Positions 7,544 to 17,054 of a stretch of DNA of 64,000 nucleotides are shown here, piece after piece (position 1 is the first letter of the stretch; each line of letters opens with the position of its first letter). The stretch comes from a bacterium BMS3Bbin14 (GTDB lineage: Bacteria; Desulfobacterota; Desulfobulbia; Desulfobulbales; Desulfobulbaceae), in assembly GCA_002897615.1 (NCBI GenBank), contig BDTX01000006.1, positions 1 to 64,000 on the forward strand. Direction: 5' to 3'. The translations under genes were made by a program, and so were the position numbers. The notes beneath the pieces were generated by a model, which saw nothing but the letters and a program-made list of their open reading frames with translations, ran no database searches and had not been told where the DNA came from.

Positions 7544-10500
7544 TTAGGCCCGGCCGAATTTTTCATCAAGTATGCTGTAAATGACCGGCAGCACGTTGAG
7601 GGTGAAAAAGATATTGGCGAGAAGCCCGCCGATCACACAGATGGCCAGGGATTGCTGCATCTTCGAGCCGATCCCAATACCAAGCGCTATCGGGAAGAGG
7701 GCGACAACCGCCGTCAGCACGGTAAGCAATATGGGACGGGTTCTCGCCCTGGCCGCCTTCTCGATGGCCTCCAGCCGCTCCAGGCCGTCCTTTCTATAGC
7801 GGTTGATATAGTCCACCAGGACAATGCCGTTGTTAACCGCTACCCCGAGCAGGGTGATCAGGCCGATGAGAAAAGACAGGTTCAACTCGGCATGCGTAAT
7901 GCCCATGGCGATAAATGCCCCCGCAAACGGCAGCGGCAGCCCCAGGAGAATGGCCAGGGGATGCAGAGCATTCCCGAGCTGCAACGAAATAATCATATAG
8001 ATCAACAGGGCGCCGATAACCGCGTAGACCGCAAAACTCTTTGCCATCTTAATCAGGTTTTGATAATCGCCGCCAAAAAGTACGAAATAGCCCTTCGGCA
8101 GGTGGAGGGCGGTGATTTTTTGCCGTAAGGTTTTGGTGATTTGTGGTATAGAGCCGCCAACCTGCATCGGCAGCGTTACGACCCTCTGGAGATTGATATG
8201 CTCTATCTGTGCCGCCCCGGCATAGATTTTTGTCTCAGCCAATCGACTTAAAGGCACATAGCCAAGAGCGGTCTTGATGGGTATGGACCTGATCTTCTGC
8301 AAATCCATCCGGCTGCCGTTTTTGGCCCGCAAAAAGATAGGGATAACCCGCTGGTTTTTGATAATCCGGCTGATAACTTTCCCGCCGATGTAATACCTTG
8401 CTTCATTTAAAAGATCCCGCGCGTTGATCCCGTACCTGGCCAGCGCTTCTCTGTTCGGGACAATCAAGAGCTGCGGGACCTTGTACTTGGAATTATTCAC
8501 CACGGCCTCAATACCGGGGATATGAGCGGCTGTTTTCTCAATCTCGTTCGCGATCTCCTGAAGTTTCCGGCCGTTGCCGCCGTATACGGTAAGCCCGAAT
8601 AGTGTCGGCAGCCCGGACATGGATTCATCCAGTTTTTCAGCGGTCACCTGGTGATAGATGGTGATGATCCCCGGGATCTTATCGGTTTCTTTTTCCAGCT
8701 CTTTCATCACCCTGAAGATACTTATCTTACGTTCATTTGCCGGCTTGAGCTTGAAGACCATTTCTCCTTTGTTTACCGGCTCAACCTGGAAGGTTCCTTC
8801 TTCGCTGCCGGTTCTTCGAGATACTTCCGTTACCTGCGGATTCTGCAAGGCGATCTCTTCTATCCGGTGACCGATCTTGTTACTCTCTTGCAAAGAGGTA
8901 CCGGAAGGCATCGTGTATTCAAACAAAATAGAGCCTTCGTCTATTTTGGGCACAAAAGAAACCGGCAAATAAAATAAAATTGTGCTGCTGGCGATAAAAA
9001 GAAGAAGCGAGCCGAAGATAACCGTTTTCCTATGGCGCAGGAAGGTATCGAGCAAACGATGATTGACGGCCACCACGGCCGATACCAGCGGCATGGCCAG
9101 GGGCTCTTTGAATTTATACCTTTTTTGCCGGGCCATCAACGCCGGAACAATGCTCAGGGAAATGACCAGAGACAAGAGCAGCATGATGCTGATGGTTATC
9201 CCGAAAGGCCCGGCGAATCTGCCCGCCAGTCCGCCCAGAAACAGGAACGGTATAAAGGAGGCCACGGTGGTCAGGGTGCCGCTGGCATCGGCCGCCGCTA
9301 TCTCCCTGGTCCCGTCCCGCGCCGCGGCAAAGGCTCCCTTGCCAAGCTCCCGGTGCCGGATAATATTTTCAATAATGATGATGGAGTCATCCACGACCAT
9401 GCCGACGGCCACTGCCATGGCGCCCAGGGTAATCATATTCAGGCTCATGCCCAGGATATCCATGAAGATCAGGGTGACGATGGCGATAACCGGCACACTC
9501 AATGCCACCAGGAGGGAGGTGCCGAGACTCCCCAGGAAAAGAATCATCATAATCGCGACCAGGACAATTCCGATTATGATATCGTCCTTTAAAGAAGAAA
9601 CGGCATCACCGATTACCTTTGCCTGGTCGTAAATATTGACGATGCGTGCTCCTGCCGGCAGTGAGGGCTCAATGGTCTTGAGCGCTGCCGCCACGCCCCG
9701 GCTGACCTGCATGGTATTGGCATGCGGATTCTTGTAGATGAGCAGCGCAATTCCCGGCTTGCCGTTGATATAAACGGCATAGCGTTGCGGCAGAGCGCCG
9801 ACATGTACAGAGGCGATGTTCTTTAAAAAGAGGGGCTTGTCGTTAAGGGCCACGTTCTGCAGGTCGGCGAGACCCCGGATCATCCCTTTGCCCGTTACCG
9901 CCCGGTCCTGGTGATAGGCACTATAGTAGCCGGCAAGCAGCTGCAGGTTATTCGCCGCCACTTTATCGGCAATATCCTGGTAGCTTAAATTGTTTTGTCG
10001 CAGCTTGTTATTGTCAGGATTAATAACCAGGGATCTCTCTTCTCCGCCCACCACCTCAACACGGTTTACGCCGTTAACGGTTTTCAGGAAGTTGGCCAGC
10101 TTGGTCTCGAGATAGCTTCTCAGCTCGCCCGGCCGGCTCTTTTGGCGATTATAGATGACACCGTATTCGGCAATCTGCAGCAAGGTGGAGCCGAGATTTT
10201 CCAAAACAGGCCGGACACCGGCCGGCAGACTGCCGGTGGCAACGCTCAGGGCCTGGGCCGCCAGCTGCCTGGCATCCTTACCGGTCTCGCCCCACTCAAA
10301 CTCCACCGTAACGATTGACAGCCCCTGTTGTGATGTTGATGAGATTCTTCTTACATTTTGCAGGGTACTCATCTGGGTCTCGATCGGCCGGGTAACGAGG
10401 GTCTCCACGTCTTTGCCGGACCCCCCCGGGTAGTGGGTAATGACGTTGATCAGCGGATAGTTCATATTCGGGAAGAGATCCACCGGCAGGCGGCCGTAAG

Positions 10501-10576
10501 CGTAGATGCCGCCGATGACGGCGGCAAGCAGCAGGAGCAGCAGAACGAAGGGTTGCTTGAGACAGTATTTTAACAT
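7544..10576 (-). CDS. RND efflux permease (AcrB/CzcA superfamily)
   Basis: A 1010-residue inner-membrane proton-driven exporter with the usual duplicated topology: N-terminal TM helix (about 9-28), first large periplasmic region, TM2-6 (about 330-470), TM7 (about 520-540), second periplasmic loop, TM8-12. The TM4 motif VGMVVDDSIIIIEN carries the adjacent Asp pair of drug-type RND pumps rather than the spaced Asp residues of CzcA/CusA metal pumps. The TM10 position that is Lys in AcrB lies in VAVNNGIVLVDY, so it appears to be Asn, as in many other subfamilies. It is the last gene of a five-gene operon; the regulator pair resembles metal sensors, so the substrate is unresolved. Confidence 0.93.
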   Translation of the reverse strand: MLKYCLKQPFVLLLLLLAAVIGGIYAYGRLPVDLFPNMNYPLINVITHYPGGSGKDVETLVTRPIETQMSTLQNVRRISSTSQQGLSIVTVEFEWGETGKDARQLAAQALSVATGSLPAGVRPVLENLGSTLLQIAEYGVIYNRQKSRPGELRSYLETKLANFLKTVNGVNRVEVVGGEERSLVINPDNNKLRQNNLSYQDIADKVAANNLQLLAGYYSAYHQDRAVTGKGMIRGLADLQNVALNDKPLFLKNIASVHVGALPQRYAVYINGKPGIALLIYKNPHANTMQVSRGVAAALKTIEPSLPAGARIVNIYDQAKVIGDAVSSLKDDIIIGIVLVAIMMILFLGSLGTSLLVALSVPVIAIVTLIFMDILGMSLNMITLGAMAVAVGMVVDDSIIIIENIIRHRELGKGAFAAARDGTREIAAADASGTLTTVASFIPFLFLGGLAGRFAGPFGITISIMLLLSLVISLSIVPALMARQKRYKFKEPLAMPLVSAVVAVNHRLLDTFLRHRKTVIFGSLLLFIASSTILFYLPVSFVPKIDEGSILFEYTMPSGTSLQESNKIGHRIEEIALQNPQVTEVSRRTGSEEGTFQVEPVNKGEMVFKLKPANERKISIFRVMKELEKETDKIPGIITIYHQVTAEKLDESMSGLPTLFGLTVYGGNGRKLQEIANEIEKTAAHIPGIEAVVNNSKYKVPQLLIVPNREALARYGINARDLLNEARYYIGGKVISRIIKNQRVIPIFLRAKNGSRMDLQKIRSIPIKTALGYVPLSRLAETKIYAGAAQIEHINLQRVVTLPMQVGGSIPQITKTLRQKITALHLPKGYFVLFGGDYQNLIKMAKSFAVYAVIGALLIYMIISLQLGNALHPLAILLGLPLPFAGAFIAMGITHAELNLSFLIGLITLLGVAVNNGIVLVDYINRYRKDGLERLEAIEKAARARTRPILLTVLTAVVALFPIALGIGIGSKMQQSLAICVIGGLLANIFFTLNVLPVIYSILDEKFGRA

Positions 10577-10580
10577 GGAA

Positions 10581-11603
10581 CTAATCCAGAATTTTCATAT
10601 TTTGCTTAATATTCTTGTGCAGCAACTCGTAGGCACCTTGGGTAACGACCTCTTCTCCTTCCTGCAGACCTGATAAGACCTGGGTGTAGCCCGCCTGCGA
10701 TATACCTGTTCGGACGACTCTTTGTTCTATGCCCTTAACGGTTTGCACCAGGACCACGGTTTTTCCCTTTGCCTGCAGCAGGGACTCATTCGGCACGGCA
10801 GGCGATGACATCCGCTTGATGATGATTTTTGTCTTGGCAAACAGGCCGGGTTGCAGGCGGCATTGTGCCTGGTTGATAAAGAAAAAAACCTCTTTGGCGC
10901 CATCTGGTTCAATGGTGGCCGAAACAGAAGCGACCTGCGTATACCTGTTGCCGTACTGCGTCAATATTTCTGCTTTTAAGCCGCTCTTCAGTTGGTTGTT
11001 TTCGTCAAATATTTCAGACCTGACCAATAATTTCCGGCAGGAGAAAATCGTCAGCACCGCCTGCCCCTGCTTGACGAATTCACCGGCGCGAAAGTACAGT
11101 TTGCCGGCTGTTCCTGTCTGCGGCGCCCGACAGGCAACCGGTCTGGTCAGGAGCTGGAGGCCGGATTTTGCTTTTTGATAGACAGCTTCGGCCGTATCAT
11201 AGTGTTTTTTCACCCTTTGCATCTCTTTGGCGTAGGCGGCGTGCCCGGAGAAGAGTTTTTTGATCCTTTCATACTCCTTGCCGGCGAAATCGAGGGCGAT
11301 GCCGGCCTCCTTGAGTTTCGCCTTTTGGGCGAGCAGCTCGGCCGGGGAAGATTGCGGCAATATGGCGAAAAGCACGGCGCCTTTTTGCAATTTTTCTCCC
11401 GGCAGGATATTGAGACCGGTTAATATCCCAGGGTGCCGGGCAACTATGTCAGAGGAAGAAAAAGCCCGGATCGTGCCGTATCCTTCAAGCTCTAAAGTGA
11501 AACTTTTGCGGCTGACAGGTGCGGTTTTGGCCGAAAATGCGTAGAGTGACGGTGCGGCGAAGAAAAGCATCAGTGCGAAAAAAAGTGCGAAGGCCCTATT
11601 CAT
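10581..11603 (-). CDS. RND membrane fusion (periplasmic adaptor) protein
   Basis: A 340-residue HlyD/CusB-type adaptor linking the RND pump to the TolC protein. A signal peptide covers about residues 1-22. A barrel-sandwich half (GYGTIRAFSSSDIVARHPG), a coiled-coil hairpin (about 85-145), the second lipoyl half (GKLYFRAGEFVKQGQAVL) and beta-barrel regions follow. An upstream TTG at 11615 is possible, but ATG 11603 has GGAGAG at proper spacing and gives a clean signal peptide. It overlaps the TolC gene by 8 bp and precedes the pump gene by 4 bp. Confidence 0.9.
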   Translation of the reverse strand: MNRAFALFFALMLFFAAPSLYAFSAKTAPVSRKSFTLELEGYGTIRAFSSSDIVARHPGILTGLNILPGEKLQKGAVLFAILPQSSPAELLAQKAKLKEAGIALDFAGKEYERIKKLFSGHAAYAKEMQRVKKHYDTAEAVYQKAKSGLQLLTRPVACRAPQTGTAGKLYFRAGEFVKQGQAVLTIFSCRKLLVRSEIFDENNQLKSGLKAEILTQYGNRYTQVASVSATIEPDGAKEVFFFINQAQCRLQPGLFAKTKIIIKRMSSPAVPNESLLQAKGKTVVLVQTVKGIEQRVVRTGISQAGYTQVLSGLQEGEEVVTQGAYELLHKNIKQNMKILD

Positions 11604-12798
11604 GGTTCTCTCCAATAAGTATTGGAATATCTGCTTTTAACGCCAGGATATCTTGTAAGATCCCGATGTAATTCTTCTTTGCTTCGAGATATTGCCTTGC
11701 GGCATTGTCATAGGCAAAGATATCTATTTCGCCGTGCCGGTAGCGTTTGGCAAATCTTGCCAAATAACCATGCAGCCGCGGCAAGACCTTTTTTTTATAA
11801 AAAAGCTCTTCTTGTTTAAGCGCTTCCAGCCGGGCCCGGATGACCTTCAGCCGGGATTCCAGACGGTTCATGAGTGACTTTTTTTGCCCGATGACCTGCT
11901 GGATCTGATCAAATGCCGCGGCCGCTTCAGGCTGCCGGGTATTAAAAAGAGGGAGGGGGATGGAGAGTGAGGCGGTAACTGTTCTCTCGCCGGTGTCACT
12001 GCCGGCGCTCAGCCCCGCCTGCACGCTTGGGAAATAGCCGTTCTTCTTCGTGAGCCGATAGAAAGACCGGGCCTTGGCGATTTTTGCCTCCAGGGCTTTT
12101 ATTGCCGGATTGCCTTGCAGGAGACCTGGTGCAACCGGCAGAGCGGGCAAGGTAAAATCTTTCTTAAAGGAAGAGTCAATCGTATCTACCTTGCTCCCCC
12201 CCAACAGGGAGGAGAGTCTCGACTTCAAGACGCTCCTCTGCGCTTGCAGATTGTAAAAGATCCCTTGAATACGGCCGAACTCCATGGTCGTGACCGCCAG
12301 GGCATCAGGTGAATCTTCGCCGCCGGCCACCCGCCTCCGGGCGTAATCCGCAACTGTTTTCTCTCTCCCGGCAGCCTCCTTATACAAAGCAAGCTTCTGT
12401 TGCAGCGCCCAGTTTTCTATATAAATCCGGATAATTTTGTTTTTCAGGCTAAGCCACAATTCCCTGGTATTGTATCTTGACTCCTCGATACCCTGGCCGG
12501 CGATTGTTTTTCTGTTATCTCTCTGTCCCCTTAGTTCAAAGGTCTGGTCAAGCCCGATGGTATAACTGTTTTTTGAATTTCTCTTGCCGGTATAGTCGGC
12601 AGACAAGACCGGGTTATCCTGCAGGAAACGGCCGGCAGCCTTAAAGTTTTCCCGGCCGATTGCTATCTCTCTGCGGCTCATCTGCAGATCCTGATTATGC
12701 TCTCTGGCTATCCGGAGCGCCGCGTTTAACGTCAGGGCCTGCACCGAAACCGGCAAGACCAGCAAAAGCAGCATAATTTGAGTGCCTATTATTCTCAT
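11596..12798 (-). CDS. TolC-family outer membrane efflux protein
   Basis: A 400-residue outer-membrane channel protein with a signal peptide (MRIIGTQIMLLLLVLPVSVQA) and two OEP repeats rich in coiled-coil helices (starting near LTLNAALRIAREHNQDLQ and again in the second half). ATG 12798 is preferred over an in-frame codon at 12867 because AGGTGGAG lies directly before it. It is first of the transport genes and follows the histidine kinase gene after 189 bp, where a separate promoter could lie. Confidence 0.88.
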   Translation of the reverse strand: MRIIGTQIMLLLLVLPVSVQALTLNAALRIAREHNQDLQMSRREIAIGRENFKAAGRFLQDNPVLSADYTGKRNSKNSYTIGLDQTFELRGQRDNRKTIAGQGIEESRYNTRELWLSLKNKIIRIYIENWALQQKLALYKEAAGREKTVADYARRRVAGGEDSPDALAVTTMEFGRIQGIFYNLQAQRSVLKSRLSSLLGGSKVDTIDSSFKKDFTLPALPVAPGLLQGNPAIKALEAKIAKARSFYRLTKKNGYFPSVQAGLSAGSDTGERTVTASLSIPLPLFNTRQPEAAAAFDQIQQVIGQKKSLMNRLESRLKVIRARLEALKQEELFYKKKVLPRLHGYLARFAKRYRHGEIDIFAYDNAARQYLEAKKNYIGILQDILALKADIPILIGENHE

Positions 12799-12987
12799 TC
12801 TATCTCCACCTCTTCTCCTGCTGCTTTGCCCGGCCGCTGTTTTTTGAACGTACTCTTTCATCTGCACGGCTTGATTATCACGCTCCGAGCTTACCGGATG
12901 ATGACCTGAAGATTATCTTTTGGTAATGTTTGGATAGATGCAAGGGTTATGTAATGCGGCAGTCGCCGGTTGGCGCCGGCCGGGACA

Positions 12988-14403
12988 CTAGGATGGCGGG
13001 GTGTCCAGGGGCAGGGAAACGGTAAAGGTACTGCCTCTGCCGGGGGAACTGGTCACGGTGATATCGCCGTTGTGCGCGTGGACAAGGGCGAGGGCCAGGC
13101 TCAGCCCCAGACCGTTGCCGGGCGTCGAGCGGCTCTTGTCGCACCGGTAGAAACGTCCGAAAATGTGCGGAAGGTCATGGGCCGGGATACCGGGGCCGGT
13201 ATCCTCGACCATGATGGTTGCCTCGGCATCATCGGCCCGGGCCGAGACCATGACCTTGCCGCCCGCGGGGGTGAACTTGATGGCGTTGTCCAGAAGATTG
13301 GCGATGACCCGCTGGATTTTGGCCCTGTCGCCAAGGACGATGAGAGGAGCGGACGCTACAGAGGTTTCGAGGTCAAGGTCTTTATCCTCGGCCAGGGGGA
13401 GAAACAGGTCTGCGGCATCGTCGATAATCTGCCGCATGTCCACCGGTTTCAGGGACAATTCCGTCACCCCGGAATCGGTCTGGGCGATTTCGAGCATGGT
13501 GTTGATCATCTCCACCAGCCGGTCACTCTCCCCGACGACCGCGGCGGCCATTTCCTGATATTCCCCTATGCCCTGTTTGCCGGTCAGCGTTGTCTCGGCA
13601 ATACCGCGAATCCGGGTAATGGGGCTGCGCAGATCATGGGCGATGTTGTCGGAAACATCCTTCAGCTCGCGAACCAGTTTTTCTATCCGCGCCAGCATTT
13701 CATTGAAAGCCCTTGCCAGGTCATCGATTTCCTGGCCCTCGTTGCCCACGGCCACCCGAAGATCAAGATCATTTTTACCGATCCGGGAAGCAGCCCGGCT
13801 CACTCTCTGGACCCCGGACATTGCCCGCCGGGCCATGAGCCAGCCCACGAAACCACCGCAGATAAGCAAGATAGACAGGGCCGTGCCAAAGGTCTCGCGG
13901 TATTTTTCCAGCAGCAGGTTATTGTCCCCCAGGGTGGTGCCGACCTGGATGACATTGCCATTGGCAGTTCTCTTGGTAATGACCCTGACCTTGTTCTGGT
14001 CCCCCGGGATCGAGATGGTGCGAAAAACCACACCGCCGGCCGTTAACTTCAAGGTCGGCAAATCACCGGCTTTCAACCCGCCCCAGGGGCTCATGTCCGA
14101 GGTCCCCAGCGTCGTCCCCCGGGGTGTCAGCAGCCGGAAGAACACGCGGCCGATGCCGCGCGAATGGGCCTCGCGCTGGAACTCGGCCAGGACCGCCCGG
14201 GTACCATGGGTGTCATAAAGGGACTCAACCGCGGTGGCCAGATGGAGCAGTTGCTTGTCGCTCCGTTCTTTAAGATTGGCGCTCAGGGAAAAATAGACGA
14301 CCAGGAAGACCGCCAGCCCCAGCACCCCGAATAAACCTGCGTACCAGAGGGTAAGGCGCAAGGTCAGCGTTTTGAAGAAGCTATTTTTTTTCTTCGAGGA
14401 CAT
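12988..14403 (-). CDS. CusS-like sensor histidine kinase
   Basis: A 471-residue membrane sensor kinase. TM1 lies about 18-40, a periplasmic domain about 41-165, TM2 about 168-188, then HAMP (about 190-240), the HisKA domain with HDLRSPITRIRG (phospho-accepting His about 259), N box NLLDNAIKFTP, G1 box DTGPGIP and G2 GNGLGLSLA. The order and H-box resemble heavy-metal sensors of the CusS/CzcS group. The frame extends upstream to 14526 through the regulator gene, but ATG 14403 gives a normal N-terminus (MSSKKKNSFFKTLTLRLTLWY) and a 23-bp overlap with the regulator. The ligand is unknown. Confidence 0.92.
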   Translation of the reverse strand: MSSKKKNSFFKTLTLRLTLWYAGLFGVLGLAVFLVVYFSLSANLKERSDKQLLHLATAVESLYDTHGTRAVLAEFQREAHSRGIGRVFFRLLTPRGTTLGTSDMSPWGGLKAGDLPTLKLTAGGVVFRTISIPGDQNKVRVITKRTANGNVIQVGTTLGDNNLLLEKYRETFGTALSILLICGGFVGWLMARRAMSGVQRVSRAASRIGKNDLDLRVAVGNEGQEIDDLARAFNEMLARIEKLVRELKDVSDNIAHDLRSPITRIRGIAETTLTGKQGIGEYQEMAAAVVGESDRLVEMINTMLEIAQTDSGVTELSLKPVDMRQIIDDAADLFLPLAEDKDLDLETSVASAPLIVLGDRAKIQRVIANLLDNAIKFTPAGGKVMVSARADDAEATIMVEDTGPGIPAHDLPHIFGRFYRCDKSRSTPGNGLGLSLALALVHAHNGDITVTSSPGRGSTFTVSLPLDTPPS

Positions 14404-15061
14404 AACCGACGCCACGAGTGGTATGAATGAGCCTGGTGTTGAAAGAACGGTCGATTTTGTCGCGCAAACGGCAGATGCGGGCCTCGACCACGTTCGTCTC
14501 CGGGTCGAAGTTATAGTCCCATACATGTTCCATGATCATCGTCTTTGACAGCACCCGGCCGGGATTTCGCATCAGGTATTCCAGCAGGGCGAACTCTTTC
14601 GGCTGCAATTCGATTTTCCGGCCCTCCCGGTAAACCTTGCGCTTGACAAGATCCAGCTTGAGTTCGCCGACGGTCAAGGTTGTCGGTTCGGCAGCGGGGT
14701 TTATTCTTCTCATCAGGGCCTGGATACGCGCTACCAGTTCCGAGAAAGCGAAAGGCTTGACCAGGTAGTCGTCACCTCCGGCCTGCAGGCCCTTGATGCG
14801 GTCGTCCACCGAGCTCCTGGCGCTGAGAACAATAATGGGGGTGAGGATGCCGTGCCGACGCAATTCATCAATCAAGGCCAAGCCGTCCAGTTTCGGCAGC
14901 ATGATATCCACGATGGCGGCGTCATAGGATTCTGTCGATGCCAGGTCCAGTCCTGCCAGGCCATCCGCGGCATGATCCACGGCAAAGCCTTCCTGCTGCA
15001 GGCCCTTGACGATGAATTTTGCCGTCTGCCTATCGTCTTCCACGAGAAGAACTCTCATCAT
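14381..15061 (-). CDS. OmpR/CusR-family response regulator
   Basis: A 226-residue two-component regulator. The receiver domain holds the acidic pair EDD near residue 8, the phospho-acceptor Asp in VDIMLPKLDG (about 51), conserved S/T in LSARSS and Lys in VKPFAF (about 103). The C-terminal winged helix (about 130-224) shows the usual Trans_reg_C pattern (LQPKEFALLEYLMRNPG, TTRGVGYVLEE). Start is ATG 15061 or the adjacent ATG 15058, behind AGGGTGGG. It is the promoter-proximal gene and overlaps the kinase gene; it probably controls the downstream efflux genes. Confidence 0.93.
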   Translation of the reverse strand: MMRVLLVEDDRQTAKFIVKGLQQEGFAVDHAADGLAGLDLASTESYDAAIVDIMLPKLDGLALIDELRRHGILTPIIVLSARSSVDDRIKGLQAGGDDYLVKPFAFSELVARIQALMRRINPAAEPTTLTVGELKLDLVKRKVYREGRKIELQPKEFALLEYLMRNPGRVLSKTMIMEHVWDYNFDPETNVVEARICRLRDKIDRSFNTRLIHTTRGVGYVLEEKK

Positions 15062-15100
15062 CCCACCCTGCTTTACCTTTATTTGCCTTTTGTTCTTCAT

Positions 15101-15579
15101 GCGTTAGAGCACAAAAGAGCTGGCCTGGCAAGCATAACTCGATCGACAATATCCATGAACCTTTCACCGGAAAACGCCCCGAAAGGGCTCCTCGCTGTTT
15201 CGAGGGGGTAAATCAATTATCGGTAAGCCGGTAGGGGGGGTGTATGGGACTCGTCCTTCCTGCTCTTGCTTGATGTTTTTCGAATATACATGGCAACGAG
15301 CTTGGCATAAAAGGAGTTTTTGATAATGGATCGCAAGAAATTGGGTTGACGTCCATGACCGTCCCGCACCCGGCAGGAGGTTCCGCCGGAGGGGTAAAAA
15401 GACGGTGTTGCTTTATTGACGTAATCGGGTAATCTATAGTGCCGGATTTTTATGAGTCAACTGATAAGCATTTCCGTGATTGCCCGGTGACCGTTCTCCG
15501 GCGGCGCAGCACTTCCCGCGGTCCCTGGCCGGCTGGACGTTTCTTGCCCGAAAAGCACGGTTTCGCCGACAATATCATC
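15101..15579. other. divergent intergenic region
   Basis: About 480 bp between the regulator operon (minus) and the EI24-like gene (plus). It must hold the promoters of both units. A well-spaced AAAGGAG precedes an ATG at about 15325, but that frame codes only seven residues (MDRKKLG), so it is at most a leader peptide or a gene relic. No long inverted repeat was recognised. Confidence 0.4.
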
Positions 15580-16359
15580 ATGCAGACAACAAGTTCCGAA
15601 AATACCCCCCCCCGTCGTCGGGCCGGGTGGATTCCACTTACTTTTTCCACGACTTTTCTTCTACGCCATGTCAAGCTCCTGGCCTGGAGTCTGCTGCTGG
15701 TCCTGGTGACGGGCTTGCTGACCTGGCTGGGCTATCAGCTGGCCGTGGATTTCATCGGCGTCCTGACCGGTCATTTTTTCCAGCAGGCCCCGGCCGTTAC
15801 CGGTATCCGGGGCTGGTTTCTGGTCAAGGGCTGGTTTGTCTTGAAGATTCTCTTTCTTTTTGTTTCCCGGATGGCGGCCTTTTACCTCGCCTTTCTTGTC
15901 GCCTACTGCGCGACGACCCCCGGCTACATTTTTTTAAGTACGGCCGCTGAAAAAATTTATGCCGGCAGCAATTTTCAGGTCGATGAGGGTCTTACCGCCG
16001 CGGGAGTGGTCACAGACCTGCTCGAAGGCTGCAAGATCGGCGCTGTCGGTATCCTGGTCACCGTGGTGGCCTTGTTTGCCAACTTTATCCCTGTTGCCGG
16101 CCAGGTGATTGTCTTCCTGGTCTATACCTTTTACTCGGCCCTGATGTTTGTCGATTATCCCGCCTCCCGTCATCGCTGGAGCCTGGGGCGCAAGATAAAC
16201 TGGGTCCGGAAAAACTACAGATGCTCCTTTCGTCTCGGTATTTTGCCGGCGCTGATCAGCATGATCCCCTTGCTCAATATTTTTTTCATGGCCCTGCTCT
16301 TTCCCCTGTTCACCGTACATACGACCTTGAATTTTGTCGCCCTGCAAGAGCAGGAGTAA
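15580..16359 (+). CDS. EI24/CysZ-like integral membrane protein
   Basis: A 259-residue polytopic membrane protein. Hydrophobic segments lie at about residues 30-55, 80-110 (a long pair), 155-185 and 215-245. The C-terminal part ([26 protein letters not shown]) resembles the end of EI24/CysZ domain proteins, a family that includes sulfate transporters and eukaryotic EI24. The frame is open to a GTG at 15439, but ATG 15580 gives a more usual N-terminus; neither has a strong ribosome-binding site. The function in this organism is unknown, and sulfate transport is only a possibility. Confidence 0.72.
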   Translation: MQTTSSENTPPRRRAGWIPLTFSTTFLLRHVKLLAWSLLLVLVTGLLTWLGYQLAVDFIGVLTGHFFQQAPAVTGIRGWFLVKGWFVLKILFLFVSRMAAFYLAFLVAYCATTPGYIFLSTAAEKIYAGSNFQVDEGLTAAGVVTDLLEGCKIGAVGILVTVVALFANFIPVAGQVIVFLVYTFYSALMFVDYPASRHRWSLGRKINWVRKNYRCSFRLGILPALISMIPLLNIFFMALLFPLFTVHTTLNFVALQEQE

Positions 16360-16378
16360 GCAAAAGAGAGAAAAAACT

Positions 16379-16993
16379 ATGTTTCATGTCATTGTTAACT
16401 GGCTCGTCAACACTGTGGACCAGTGGGGCTATATCGGCATTGTGGTCCTGATGTTTCTTGAATCCTCGTTCTTTCCTTTCCCCAGCGAGGTGGTGGTTCC
16501 CCCGGCCGGTTATCTCGCGGCCCGCGGCGAGATGTCGCTGGGCCTGGTGATTGCCGCCGCCATCGCCGGCAGCCTCCTGGGCGCTCTTTTCAACTACTGG
16601 CTGGCCGTGCAATGGGGGCGGCCGCTCTTTGAAAAGTATGGCCGCTATTTCCTGGTCAGCAGAAAGAGCCTGGACCGCTCGGATCGATTTTTCGCGCGGC
16701 ACGGCCATATTTCCACCTTTATCGGCCGCCTTTTACCCGGGATCCGGCAGTACATCAGCCTGCCGGCCGGCCTGGCCCGCATGAACCTCGGCCTCTTTAT
16801 CATCTTTACCGCGGCCGGTGCCGGTATCTGGGTCGTCATCCTCGCCCTGTGCGGTTATTTTATCGGCAGCAACCCGGAATTGATCGCCGCCTCTCTGCAC
16901 CGGATCATGATTGGCGTGGTGCTGGCCTGCCTGCTCCTGCTTCTGATCTATGTACTGGTCCGGCGGAAACAGGCATCGGCGAGGCGGTTATGA
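16379..16993 (+). CDS. DedA-family membrane protein
   Basis: A 204-residue DedA/SNARE-associated (PF09335) inner-membrane protein. Two family motifs are clear: [19 protein letters not shown] near residue 35 and [20 protein letters not shown] near 115, followed by two C-terminal TM helices. DedA proteins act in lipid translocation and membrane homeostasis; the substrate here is not known. The start follows GAGAG by a short spacer, 19 bp after the EI24-like gene, so the two are likely cotranscribed. Confidence 0.9.
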   Translation: MFHVIVNWLVNTVDQWGYIGIVVLMFLESSFFPFPSEVVVPPAGYLAARGEMSLGLVIAAAIAGSLLGALFNYWLAVQWGRPLFEKYGRYFLVSRKSLDRSDRFFARHGHISTFIGRLLPGIRQYISLPAGLARMNLGLFIIFTAAGAGIWVVILALCGYFIGSNPELIAASLHRIMIGVVLACLLLLLIYVLVRRKQASARRL

Positions 16994-17054
16994 GTTCGGT
17001 GCATCTTCCGGGCGGCTACGGCGCCAATCATGGGGCCGGGGAACCGCAACAATC

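Noticed and set aside
7544..10576. Heavy-metal (CzcA/CusA) assignment of the first RND pump
   Set aside because: TM4 has the adjacent Asp pair of drug-type pumps and lacks the spaced Asp pattern of metal pumps, despite the metal-sensor-like regulators.
15325..15348. Small gene behind AAAGGAG at 15310
   Set aside because: The frame is only seven codons long; listed only as a possible leader within the intergenic entry.
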